DNA from: Oceanobacter kriegii DSM 6294
Lineage (GTDB): Bacteria; Pseudomonadota; Gammaproteobacteria; Pseudomonadales; Oceanobacteraceae
NCBI RefSeq assembly: GCF_000422845.1
Contig: NZ_KE383935.1
Coordinates: forward strand, 63,976 to 127,975
Direction of reading: 5' to 3'
Length of the DNA: 64,000 nt
The notes under the pieces were generated by a model. It ran no database searches. It was not told the DNA's origin and saw only the letters and a program-made list of their open reading frames with translations. The position numbers were made by a program, and so were the translations under genes. Below, piece after piece: positions 7,951 through 15,621 of this stretch (its first letter is position 1; each line of letters begins with the position of its first letter).

Positions 7951-9021
7951 ATGCTTTCTTTCAAGGTACTCAAACGCGCTGTTTTGCCATGGGTTTCGCT
8001 ATTGGCCATACCCGGTATTGCCAATGCTGAAGCGGAATACCATTTCCGTATGTCCCATCAGCTGCCACCGGCATCTGAGGTGCATACGCTGATTCTGGAA
8101 CCCTGGGCCAAAACCATTGAGCAGGAATCCAACGGCCGCATAAAGATCGATGTGTATCCGGCTATGCAGCTGGGTGGCAAGCCACAACAGTTGTTTGATC
8201 AGGCTCGTCGTGGCACCGCCGATATCGTCTGGACCGTTGCCGGTTATACGCCGGGTCGTTTCCGTAAGGCCGAGGTATTCGAACTGCCGTTTATGGCAGC
8301 TCGTGCTGAAGCCACCAGTCAGGCGATTCAGCAATTTGCGGATGAAGAAATGGCAGAGGCTTTCCGGGATGTAAAGCTGCTGACGATTCATACCAATGCT
8401 ACTGGCGTACTGCACTCCCGCGATAATCCGATTCGTACCTTGCAGGACTTTAAGGACGTCAAGGTACGGGCGCCAAACAAACCGATCGCCGAAGCCTACA
8501 GCGAGATGGGCGCCATGCCGGTTTTTATGCCTGCGCCACAGCTGGCATCTGCGTTGTCCAAGGGGGTGATTGATGTGGCCTCGCTGTCGTACGACATTTT
8601 GGGGCCCATGAAGGTGCATGAGCTGGTCAGTTCACACTCCGAGTTGAGCGGAGACCGTGGTTTGTATGCTCAGGTGTTCCTGTTTGCCATGAACAAGAAA
8701 AGCTACCAGTCGCTGCCGGACGATCTGAAAGCCTTGATTGATCGTCATTCAGGCCTACCGTTGGCTCGTGAAGCTGGCCGCCTGCTGGATGAGATGGGTG
8801 AACGCGGCAAGGCACTGGCCGTTGCGACCAACAACCCTATCTATACCATATCCGCTGAAGAAACCCGGGCGATCCAGCAGCTGATCCAGCCGGTCACTGA
8901 TGCCTGGATTGAAGACATGAGCGACGATGGCCATAAAGGGAAGTATTTGTATGAACGAGCCAATGCTCTGATTGACCAGTATTCCAATTCCGTAAAAACG
9001 GCATCTGAATCGAATTTCTGA
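7951..9021 (+). CDS. TRAP transporter solute-binding protein (DctP family), no permease beside it
   Basis: A 356-residue periplasmic binding protein with a signal peptide ending near ANA (residue about 26). The DctP-type fold is visible in HFRMSHQLPPAS, YPAMQLGGKPQQLFDQARRG and VKVRAPNKPIAEAYSEMGAMPVFMP, with the conserved Arg in VRAPN that contacts a carboxylate. ATG 7951 has GAGGTGATT ahead; a GTG two codons earlier is possible. It is last in the MarR/Rieske operon, and no DctQ or DctM gene is adjacent. It probably delivers an aromatic or organic acid to a permease encoded elsewhere. Confidence 0.87.
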   Translation: MLSFKVLKRAVLPWVSLLAIPGIANAEAEYHFRMSHQLPPASEVHTLILEPWAKTIEQESNGRIKIDVYPAMQLGGKPQQLFDQARRGTADIVWTVAGYTPGRFRKAEVFELPFMAARAEATSQAIQQFADEEMAEAFRDVKLLTIHTNATGVLHSRDNPIRTLQDFKDVKVRAPNKPIAEAYSEMGAMPVFMPAPQLASALSKGVIDVASLSYDILGPMKVHELVSSHSELSGDRGLYAQVFLFAMNKKSYQSLPDDLKALIDRHSGLPLAREAGRLLDEMGERGKALAVATNNPIYTISAEETRAIQQLIQPVTDAWIEDMSDDGHKGKYLYERANALIDQYSNSVKTASESNF

Positions 9022-9072
9022 GTGTGCCTGGAGTGGTTTTGAGGGCGATTGCACCCGCCTTCAAAGGGAAAA

Positions 9073-9097
9073 GGCCAGCGCTATGCTGGCCTTTTTT
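9073..9097. terminator. Bidirectional intrinsic terminator
   Basis: GGCCAGC (9073-9079) pairs with GCTGGCC (9085-9091), followed by six T on the plus strand; on the minus strand the stem is followed by TTTT. It ends both the Rieske operon and the convergent spuC-luxR transcript. Confidence 0.9.
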
Positions 9098-9109
9098 CGT
9101 TGGCTGGAA

Positions 9110-9910
9110 TCAGGCAACGATGCGCATGTCCATTTCGCTCAGGTGACTGAGGAACAGGGTAAAGATATCGCTTTGGGTCGAGGTATTCAGGCGTCCGTGA
9201 ATGTTCTTGCGGTGCACTTTCACGGTGCCGACGCTGATGTTCAGTTGCTCGGCAATCGACTGTGAGCTGTGGCCTTGCAGGATCAGGGCGGTGATTTCCT
9301 GTTCGCGGCGGGTCAGTACCCCTTGGCCGAACGTGCGTAAGGCGTGAGTCAGGGTGCTGCGGCTTTTGTCCACCGGGCGGAATTCATCGGCGTTTGATAG
9401 CCAGAACTGACGGATCAGTGCGGCCAGTACGATGTACTGTTCTTGCAGGCGGTTGAGTTCGGCGCGGGTGATGCTGCCTATGCTGTGTTTGCGGCCCAAT
9501 GAAATAGCGAAGCTGTAGCCGTCGTCGAGGGCCACCACCATATTGATTTCGTCGGCCAGGCCAAAGTCCTGATAGCAGGTGTGGTAGTACTCGCTTTGGG
9601 TAAAGGAGTCCGGTGCCATGCCGTCGAGGCGGGCAACACCGCTGAAGCCGTCCTTCTGGATGGCGTTGAACAGCGGGTCCAGCAGGTAGCAGTTGGTCAG
9701 GTACTGTTCCAGCGTGTCGCTGACGTCGTCGGTTTCGGTGTACAACAATACTGGCCGACGTTCGGCGTGATAAATGGTCATCAGGCAGGTGTCGAACAGG
9801 CACACATCTTCCAGATAGGCGGCCAGCTGGTTGGGAAAACCGGCCAGACGTACGTGGTCGATCAGCGCTGCCAACTGACGGTTCAGTTTGCTATCGATGC
9901 TGTCGGTCAT
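9110..9910 (-). CDS. LuxR-type regulator coupled to spuC
   Basis: A 266-residue regulator with a C-terminal LuxR HTH at about residues 200-255 (LTRREQEITALILQGHSSQSIAEQLNISVGTVKVHRK). The N-terminal 180 residues resemble a GAF-like sensory domain and show no clear acyl-homoserine-lactone pocket or phospho-acceptor domain. The ATG at 9910 overlaps the stop codon of the aminotransferase gene in an ATGA, with GGAGAT before it, so the two are translationally coupled. Its co-transcription with spuC suggests control of amine use, but the signal is unknown. Confidence 0.85.
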   Translation of the reverse strand: MTDSIDSKLNRQLAALIDHVRLAGFPNQLAAYLEDVCLFDTCLMTIYHAERRPVLLYTETDDVSDTLEQYLTNCYLLDPLFNAIQKDGFSGVARLDGMAPDSFTQSEYYHTCYQDFGLADEINMVVALDDGYSFAISLGRKHSIGSITRAELNRLQEQYIVLAALIRQFWLSNADEFRPVDKSRSTLTHALRTFGQGVLTRREQEITALILQGHSSQSIAEQLNISVGTVKVHRKNIHGRLNTSTQSDIFTLFLSHLSEMDMRIVA

Positions 9911-11277
9911 ATCTCCACTCCCAGCTTGCGCACGCTTTCCAGTGTCAGGTCGAAACAATGGCGAGCTTTTTCGCACATTTCGTTCACTTCTTCATGGCTG
10001 ATCACCAGCGGCGGCGACAGCAGCATGCGGGTGCCGGTGGCGCGCATGATCAGGCCGTTGTTGAAGCAGTGATCGCGGCAAATAGTGCCGATATCTACAT
10101 GGCTAGGGAAAGGCGTTTTTGAGGCCTTGTCCATCATCAGTGCGACACCGGCCACCAAACCAATGCCGTCGATGTGGCCAACTAACGGATGATCGGCCAG
10201 GGATTCGCGCAGGGTTTTCTGGAAGTAAGGGCCAATGTCGTTGCCAACTCGCTCGACGATGCCTTCGTCTTTCATGATGTCGATGGTTTTCAGTGCCACT
10301 GCAGCCGCCACTGGATGACCGGAGTAGGTGTAGCCGTGGTTGAAGTCTTCGTCGTGGGCAGCCAGGGCGTTGGCAACGCGGTCGCCAACGGCAACCGCAG
10401 CGATTGGTACGTAGCCGGACGACAGGCCTTTGGCCATCGACATCATGTCTGGCTCAATGCCGTAGGTCTGGCTGCCAAACCAGTTGCCGGTGCGGCCGAA
10501 ACCACAAATCACTTCATCGGCAACCAGCAGGATGTCGTACTTGCGGCAGATGCGCTGGATTTCTGGCCAATAAGTAGAAGGAGGCACGATGACGCCGCCA
10601 GCGCCCTGAATCGGCTCGCCAAAGAAGGCAGCCACGTTGTCGGGGCCAACTTCGAGAATCTTTTCTTCTAACGCTTGTGCAGCCTGCAGACCGAACTCCT
10701 CTTCGCTGAGGTCGCCGCCTTCGCCGTACCAGTAGGGTTGACGAATATGGGCAATGTTCGGAATCAGCGGGCCGCCCTGTTTGTGCATACCACTCATACC
10801 GCCAAGGCTGGTGCCGCCCAGCGTGCTGCCGTGATAGGCGTTTTCGCGGGCAATCAGAATGTTGCGGTACGGCTTGCCCTGAATGGCCCAGTAGTGACGG
10901 GCCAGACGCATCAGGGTGTCGATGGCTTCGGAGCCAGAGCCCGCAAAGAAAATGCGGTTCAGATCACCCGGTGTTACCGAGGCAATGGCTTCTGCCAGTT
11001 TTGCCGCCGGGCCGTGGGTGGTCTGGAAAAAGGTGTTGTAGTACGGCAGCTCATTCATTTGCTGATACGCAACGTCCGCCAGTTCCTTGCGGCCATAGCC
11101 CAGATTCACACACCACAAACCCGCCATGCCGTCGATGATCTTATTGCCCTGTTCGTCCCACAGGTACACGCCGTCGGCTTTGGTGATAACACGGGCGCCC
11201 TTGTTGTTAAGGCTGCCGGTATTGGTGAAAGGATGCAGATGGTGTTTGGCATCCAGTTGTTGCAGTGGTGAGGCCAT
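9907..11277 (-). CDS. spuC: Putrescine/polyamine:pyruvate aminotransferase
   Basis: A 456-residue class III PLP aminotransferase. The opening HHLHPFTNTGSLNNKGARVITKADGVYLWDEQGNKI and later blocks (GLWCVNLGYGR, FFAGSGSEAIDT, YHGSTLGG, EPIQGAGGVIVPP, DEVICGFGRTG, YSGHPVAAAVAL) match Pseudomonas SpuC as I know it. The PLP Lys is in MAKGLSSGYVP. It moves the amino group of putrescine to pyruvate, giving 4-aminobutanal and alanine; PatD at the left edge would take the product. A 32-bp palindrome lies 31 bp upstream of the start and is probably the GntR operator. The luxR gene is coupled downstream. Confidence 0.9.
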   Translation of the reverse strand: MASPLQQLDAKHHLHPFTNTGSLNNKGARVITKADGVYLWDEQGNKIIDGMAGLWCVNLGYGRKELADVAYQQMNELPYYNTFFQTTHGPAAKLAEAIASVTPGDLNRIFFAGSGSEAIDTLMRLARHYWAIQGKPYRNILIARENAYHGSTLGGTSLGGMSGMHKQGGPLIPNIAHIRQPYWYGEGGDLSEEEFGLQAAQALEEKILEVGPDNVAAFFGEPIQGAGGVIVPPSTYWPEIQRICRKYDILLVADEVICGFGRTGNWFGSQTYGIEPDMMSMAKGLSSGYVPIAAVAVGDRVANALAAHDEDFNHGYTYSGHPVAAAVALKTIDIMKDEGIVERVGNDIGPYFQKTLRESLADHPLVGHIDGIGLVAGVALMMDKASKTPFPSHVDIGTICRDHCFNNGLIMRATGTRMLLSPPLVISHEEVNEMCEKARHCFDLTLESVRKLGVEI

Positions 11278-11307
11278 GGGTCCTCCTGACGCTGAGTGAG
11301 TGTCGTT

Positions 11308-11339
11308 ATTTTGTGATCACAATATTGTGATCACAAAAT
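11308..11339. promoter_or_regulatory. Double GntR operator upstream of spuC
   Basis: A perfect 32-bp palindrome made of two back-to-back TTGTGATCACAA units, centred about 46 bp upstream of the spuC start codon. A third TGTGATCACA lies at 12532-12541 before puuA, next to the GntR gene. The sharing of the site points to the GntR protein at 11760-12458. Confidence 0.8.
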
Positions 11340-11408
11340 TCAAAGTGCAATGGGAAAAACGTCAACTGGCTCAAATTGTCATCATTGTTAATTTGAAGAG
11401 AGAAGGAC

Positions 11409-11432
11409 GGTGCGCAGTGCGCACCCTACATG
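11409..11432. repeat. Dispersed palindrome, copy A
   Basis: The 24-bp stretch GGTGCGCA-G-TGCGCACC followed by CTACATG recurs identically at 60935-60958. Confidence 0.8.
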
Positions 11433-11523
11433 GCGTGGGTGTAGGTCTGTTAGAGACGCGAAGCGGCTGCCATCTGACGTTGCTGTGTGTGCTTCAACGC
11501 TCTGTTGAACATGCATCGGGATT

Positions 11524-11546
11524 TCGAGAGCAAGCTCTCTCCCACA
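11524..11546 (-). repeat. REP-like element, copy 2
   Basis: On the minus strand: TGTGGGAG, stem GAGAGC sharing its first bases with that prefix, TT, GCTCTC, GA. Same frame as the other REP-like copies; it faces copy 3 across 28 bp. Confidence 0.7.
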
Positions 11547-11574
11547 AAAATCTCGTAAGCGATGTGAGAAATAA

Positions 11575-11597
11575 TGTGGGAGGTAGCTTGCTGCCGA
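11575..11597 (+). repeat. REP-like element, copy 3
   Basis: TGTGGGAG, stem GGTAGC, TT, GCTGCC (one G-T pair), GA. Inverted relative to copy 2. Confidence 0.7.
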
Positions 11598-11667
11598 TGG
11601 TCCGACACCAGATTCCAGACTTTATAGGATGGTGCGCTTGCGCCCATCACAGCGACGATGCATGCCT

Positions 11668-11687
11668 GATGGGCACAAGTGCCCATC
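11668..11687. repeat. GATGGGCAC/GTGCCCATC hairpin
   Basis: A perfect 9-bp inverted repeat with a 2-base loop. A related hairpin, GGATGGGCA/TGCCCATCC, follows the REP-like copy at 62562. Confidence 0.7.
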
Positions 11688-11701
11688 CTATTTTTGATAC
11701 A

Positions 11702-11750
11702 CCCGACACCCGACACCCGACACCCGACACCCGACACCCGACACCCGACA
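11702..11750 (+). repeat. Seven tandem copies of CCCGACA
   Basis: Seven perfect 7-bp units in a row, ending nine bases before the stop codon of the GntR gene. Such arrays are prone to copy-number change by slippage. Confidence 0.95.
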
Positions 11751-11759
11751 CTCTGCGAA

Positions 11760-12458
11760 TCAGGCGCTCAGCAGCTGTTGCAGGGTTTCTGGCGAAGAGG
11801 CAAAGGCGCAGCCATCACGGATGTCGGCGGCGACGGCCAGTTTCAGGGCAACGGGGTCCTGACGGGTGATGGCATCCATGGCTTCGTGGTGGCGGTCTAT
11901 CTGGTAGTACTCATCAAGGTAGGCGGCGGCCACGCGCATGAACGGCGCCAGTTGCAGCCACAGGCTTTCGATCAAGGGCATGGTGACCTGATGGGGGTTG
12001 GCGGTGTAGATCAGGCGGTGGAAGTCCTGATTCACCCGCATTACGGTTTCGGCATCGCCGGTGGCTTCGGCGGCATCAATTTGCTCGTCGAGTGTGCGCA
12101 TTTGTGCCAACCGTTGGGCATCGATGTAGGGCAGTGCTTGCCCAGCGGCGTGGCTTTCCAGCGCGATTCGGGCTTCCACCAGTTCGCTGAATTTCATCGC
12201 CGTCATACGCGGCACCATGACCCGTCGGTTGCCCTGGATTTCCAGTGCGCCTTCGGCAGCCAGTTGGCGCAAGGCCTCACGTACCGGCATGGGGGAAACG
12301 TCCAGCAGGGCAGCCATTTCACGAATGGTGACGGCCCGACCCGGTGGCAGTTGGCCCAGCATCACGGCCTGACGCAAGGTGCTGTATACCCACTGGGTGA
12401 TAGTTACAGCGTCGTCGCGCTGCTCTAGGGTGATCTGTATCGGCGAGTGCTTGTCCAT
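11760..12458 (-). CDS. GntR/FCD-family repressor of polyamine genes
   Basis: A 232-residue FadR-subfamily GntR protein: wHTH at residues about 22-80 (VYSTLRQAVMLGQLPPGRAVTIREMAALLDVSPMPVREALRQLAAEGAL) and an all-helical FCD effector domain with candidate metal-binding residues (DFHRLIYTA, HHEAMDAI). It is divergent from puuA with 96 bp between starts. TGTGATCACA occurs in that gap (12532-12541) and twice in the spuC promoter, so it probably represses puuA, spuC and perhaps itself. The inducer may be putrescine, glutamylputrescine or GABA; this is inference. Confidence 0.87.
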   Translation of the reverse strand: MDKHSPIQITLEQRDDAVTITQWVYSTLRQAVMLGQLPPGRAVTIREMAALLDVSPMPVREALRQLAAEGALEIQGNRRVMVPRMTAMKFSELVEARIALESHAAGQALPYIDAQRLAQMRTLDEQIDAAEATGDAETVMRVNQDFHRLIYTANPHQVTMPLIESLWLQLAPFMRVAAAYLDEYYQIDRHHEAMDAITRQDPVALKLAVAADIRDGCAFASSPETLQQLLSA

Positions 12459-12531
12459 ACCGGTGTCTTTTGTGGTTACCGCATCGGATTTTTCGTTACT
12501 TCGGGCAGCAGATCTTGCTACTGGTCATTAA

Positions 12532-12541
12532 TGTGATCACA
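12532..12541. promoter_or_regulatory. GntR operator upstream of puuA
   Basis: TGTGATCACA, a perfect 10-bp palindrome identical to the core of both units in the spuC operator, 13 bp before the proposed GTG start of puuA. Confidence 0.7.
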
Positions 12542-12554
12542 ATTCAAAGGCCTT

Positions 12555-13964
12555 GTGCAATTGTCAGATGAAGAATTTCTGAAATCACTTTATCCAATTA
12601 TGCTTGGCCCAACAGACAAAAACACTACTGGTGTGGTTATGCAAAACGATTTCGATCTTTTTATTGTGGACCTGAACGGCAATTTGCGCGGCAAGCGTTT
12701 GCTCGGCAGCTCCCTCGACAAGGTGTATGAGGAAGGCGTCAAATTGCCTCGCTCGGTTTCCGGTCTGGATTTCTGGGGCGGCGACGTTCCAGAGAATGGT
12801 CTGGTGTTCGAAACCGGCGACAACGACGGTGTTTGCATGCCCGTTCAGGACAAGCCAGTGCCAGTGCCGTGGGCGGAAAAAGACCGTCACCAGCTGCATG
12901 CCATGATGTGGAATCCGGACGGCACCGAATTCACGGCCGATCCGCGCCAGTGTCTGTCTCATATCGTCAAGCAATACCACGACCGCGGCTGGTACCCGGT
13001 GATGGCCACCGAGCTGGAATTCTATCTGATGGACGGCTCGTCTGAAGAAATCCAGCGCCCGCAGCCACCGGTGCTGGACCGTGGTCATGGCCGTCGCCTG
13101 AACACCACCGACGCTTATTCCATCGAAGATGTGGACGGTCTGGAATCTTTCTTTGCCGAAGTGCGCGACACCTGTGAAAAGCAGGGCGTGCTGGCCGACA
13201 CCATTATTTCCGAATTGGGCCCTGGCCAGTTCGAGATCAATCTCAAGCACGTGCAAGACCCGCTGGCGGCTGGTGATCAGGCGATCTGGTTCAAGCGTCT
13301 GGTGAAAGGCATTGCGCGTAAGCATGGTTACAGCGCCACTTTTATGGCCAAGCCATACGCTGAAGAGTCCGGCAACGGTTTTCACGTGCACTACTCTCTG
13401 GTGGATGCTGACGGCAATAACCTGTTTGACGACGGCGGTGAAGACGGCACCCCAATGCTGCGCCACGCCGTTGCGGGCATGCTGGAAATGATGCCGCAGT
13501 GCATGTTGATGTTTGCGCCGCACCTGAACTCTTACCGTCGCTTTATGGAAGGTTCCCACGCGCCGGTATTTGCCAGCTGGGGTTACGAGAATCGCACGGT
13601 TTCCATTCGTATTCCGGAGAGTGATCCGGTTGCCCGTCGTATTGAGCACCGAGTGGCGGGTGCGGATGCCAACCCGTATCTGGTGCTGGCGTCGGTACTG
13701 GCTGGTGGTTTGTACGGCATTGAAAATGAGCTTGAAGCCCCTGAGCCAATGGTGGGGGATGCCTATGCCGCAGCCGACGAATCGACCCGCTTGCCAAGCC
13801 GTTGGGAAGACGCCATCAAGACGCTGGAACACAGCGAACAGGTGCCACACTACCTGACCGAAGAGTTCGTACGGGTGTACGGTGCGGTGAAGAGCGCCGA
13901 ATATAAAGATTTGTGTAGCCGCATTTCTGATATTGAGTACGAAGCCTATCTGGGCTTACTCTGA
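12555..13964 (+). CDS. puuA: Gamma-glutamylputrescine synthetase (glutamine synthetase family)
   Basis: A 469-residue glutamine-synthetase-fold ligase that joins glutamate to putrescine at the cost of ATP, the first step of the glutamylation pathway. Family signatures include FIVDLNGNLRGKRL, the acidic metal site in TELEFYL, GNGFHVHYSL, NSYRRF, and RIEHRVAGADANPYL. The pattern matches PuuA and Pseudomonas SpuI. The GTG at 12555 with AAAGG before it gives normal length; ATG codons at about 12600 and 12639 have poorer sites. It is divergent from the GntR gene and carries its operator. It ends in a strong terminator, so the importer genes have their own promoter. Confidence 0.87.
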   Translation: MQLSDEEFLKSLYPIMLGPTDKNTTGVVMQNDFDLFIVDLNGNLRGKRLLGSSLDKVYEEGVKLPRSVSGLDFWGGDVPENGLVFETGDNDGVCMPVQDKPVPVPWAEKDRHQLHAMMWNPDGTEFTADPRQCLSHIVKQYHDRGWYPVMATELEFYLMDGSSEEIQRPQPPVLDRGHGRRLNTTDAYSIEDVDGLESFFAEVRDTCEKQGVLADTIISELGPGQFEINLKHVQDPLAAGDQAIWFKRLVKGIARKHGYSATFMAKPYAEESGNGFHVHYSLVDADGNNLFDDGGEDGTPMLRHAVAGMLEMMPQCMLMFAPHLNSYRRFMEGSHAPVFASWGYENRTVSIRIPESDPVARRIEHRVAGADANPYLVLASVLAGGLYGIENELEAPEPMVGDAYAAADESTRLPSRWEDAIKTLEHSEQVPHYLTEEFVRVYGAVKSAEYKDLCSRISDIEYEAYLGLL

Positions 13965-13992
13965 CGCTTGTCAGGAAGATGGTTGCTACAGC

Positions 13993-14022
13993 AAAACGGG
14001 AGGCCTTCAGGCTTCCCGTTTT
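13993..14022 (+). terminator. Intrinsic terminator after puuA
   Basis: AACGGGA and TCCCGTT pair around an inner GCCT/AGGC stem, followed by TTT; A residues on the left could also serve the opposite strand. Confidence 0.85.
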
Positions 14023-14341
14023 TGGTTGTAAAGCGCGTTTTTCGATATAGGCCAATGGGCCAAAGCCTTACCTTCAGCAACTCAGTAAAAGTGCAACAGG
14101 ATGTGCCAATTGAAGACATTGTCAGTTGTTTGTCACAAAACCGTCGCGGTCCCGCGGCGCTGCCAATCTGCCAAAGCCAGTAAACATGGGGCTTGGGCGT
14201 TGATCCACGGGTGAACGAACGTACCTAACCCCCAGGGGGTATGGGAACAGCACCCGGCCATCAGTAGCGTTAATCAAAATGGCATCAAGACCATCGGGCC
14301 AAGGCCTGCCTATCACTACACGAGATCCGGAGAACGAACGC
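14023..14341. other. Gene-free leader of the polyamine importer operon
   Basis: About 320 bp upstream of the binding-protein gene without a credible frame. It contains the near-palindrome ACCCCCAGGGGGT (14228-14240), about 100 bp before the start codon, and presumably the operon promoter. No TGTGATCACA site was found here, so control may differ from that of spuC and puuA. Confidence 0.5.
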
Positions 14342-15451
14342 ATGAAGAAGAAAAACTGGTTGGCGGCAATGACCGCCGCGGCACTTGCAACGACTTCCCT
14401 CGGCCTGTCTGCGGCGGCATCTGCCGAAAGCAAACAGCTGAATATCTACAACTGGTCTGACTACATCGACATGGAAGACGTCAAACGCTTTGAAGCCGAA
14501 ACCGGCATCAAGGTGGTGTACGACGTATACGATTCCAACGAGATGTTGGAAAGCAAGATCATGGCAGGCAACACCGGCTACGACATTGTGGTGCCAACCG
14601 GTTCTTTCCTGGAGCGTCAGATTCAGGCCGGTATCTACACCGAAATCGACAAGAGCAAGCTGAGCAACTACGGCAACCTCGACTCCGAACTGCTGGCCAA
14701 GGTGGCTCGTCACGATGGCAACAACGCCCACAGCGTACCGTATGCCTGGGGCACCATTGGTCTGGGTCTGAACAACGATCAGGTGGCCGAGCGTCTGGGC
14801 GATATGCCAACCGACAGCTGGGATCTGCTGTTCAAGCCTGAAGTGGCTGCCAAGCTGAAAGACTGTGGTATTGGTGTACTGGATTCCCCGGCTGAAATCA
14901 CCGCCATTGCGCTGAACTACCTGGGTCTGGACCCGAACTCTGAAAGCAAGAAAGACCTGGAAAAAGCCGAAGCACTGCTGAAAGGCACTCGTGGCAACAT
15001 TCGTTACTTCCACTCCAGTCAGTACATCAATGACCTGGCCAACGGCGATATCTGTGTGGCGGTTGGCTACAACGGCGACATCATGCAGTCTGTGGGTCGT
15101 GCCGATGAAGCAGAGCAGGGCGTTAGCCTGAGCTACACCATTCCAAAAGAAGGCACGCTGGTGTGGTTCGACCTGATGGCCATTCCTGCGGATGCACCGC
15201 ACAAGGATGCTGCCTACAAGTTCATCGACTACGTGCTGACGCCAAAGGTTGCTGCTGGTATTTCCAACTACGTCTACTACGCCGTACCGAATACCGCTGC
15301 TGAACCTCTGATCATCGACGAAGTGATCAATGACCCGGGCATCTACCCAACCGAAGCAGTCAAAGCCAAGCTGTTCCCGCAGCAAGCTCATACTGCCAAG
15401 TTCGACCGTCTGCTGAACCGCGCCTGGTCGAACGTAAAAACCGGTCGTTAA
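14342..15451 (+). CDS. potF: Polyamine ABC transporter, periplasmic binding protein
   Basis: A 369-residue binding protein with a signal peptide cut near ASA (residue about 28). It is of the PotF/SpuD type: LNIYNWSDYIDMEDVKRFEAETGIKVVYDVYDSNE, the pocket stretches VVPTGSFLERQIQAG, PYAWGTIGLG and ICVAVGYNGD, and FDLMAIPADAPH. Such proteins bind putrescine or spermidine through aromatic and acidic residues. ATG 14342 is preceded by GGAGAA. It heads an importer with PotG, PotH and PotI homologues and sits within the catabolic genes, so putrescine is the likely main ligand. Confidence 0.9.
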   Translation: MKKKNWLAAMTAAALATTSLGLSAAASAESKQLNIYNWSDYIDMEDVKRFEAETGIKVVYDVYDSNEMLESKIMAGNTGYDIVVPTGSFLERQIQAGIYTEIDKSKLSNYGNLDSELLAKVARHDGNNAHSVPYAWGTIGLGLNNDQVAERLGDMPTDSWDLLFKPEVAAKLKDCGIGVLDSPAEITAIALNYLGLDPNSESKKDLEKAEALLKGTRGNIRYFHSSQYINDLANGDICVAVGYNGDIMQSVGRADEAEQGVSLSYTIPKEGTLVWFDLMAIPADAPHKDAAYKFIDYVLTPKVAAGISNYVYYAVPNTAAEPLIIDEVINDPGIYPTEAVKAKLFPQQAHTAKFDRLLNRAWSNVKTGR

Positions 15452-15459
15452 TTCCGGTA

Positions 15460-15489
15460 TACCGCTGACGGTAACGACCGTTAGCGGTA
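15460..15489 (+). other. Strong hairpin between binding protein and ATPase genes
   Basis: TACCGCT/AGCGGTA and ACGGT/ACCGT pair around an AACG loop with one mismatch. No T-run follows, so it looks like an mRNA-stabilising or processing hairpin that keeps binding-protein message above permease message. Confidence 0.55.
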
Positions 15490-15621
15490 CTAGCTACATA
15501 ACTAAAAACAGAGGCGAAGGGACTCAACGAATAACTCTGCACAGAGTTGGGCAAGTTATTCAGGGGGTCCCAAATCCGGTCTCTACCAACTGACTGACCA
15601 ACAGTCTGTGGAAGCAAGGCT

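Larger units (their letters stand above)
11278..11759. other. Gene-free spacer with operator and repeats, 482 bp
   Basis: The right-to-left spuC promoter region with its operator occupies the left end. The rest is an island of dispersed repeats: a GGTGCGCA/TGCGCACC palindrome, two REP-like elements facing each other, GATGGGCAC/GTGCCCATC hairpins, and a seven-copy tandem repeat just after the GntR stop codon. No coding frame is credible here. Confidence 0.8.

Noticed and set aside
11702-11750. Repeat array as a possible CRISPR
   Set aside because: The units are 7 bp and directly adjoining, without spacers; no cas gene is near.
12585-13850. 421-codon open frame on the minus strand
   Set aside because: It is the antisense shadow of puuA, which has clear family motifs on the plus strand.
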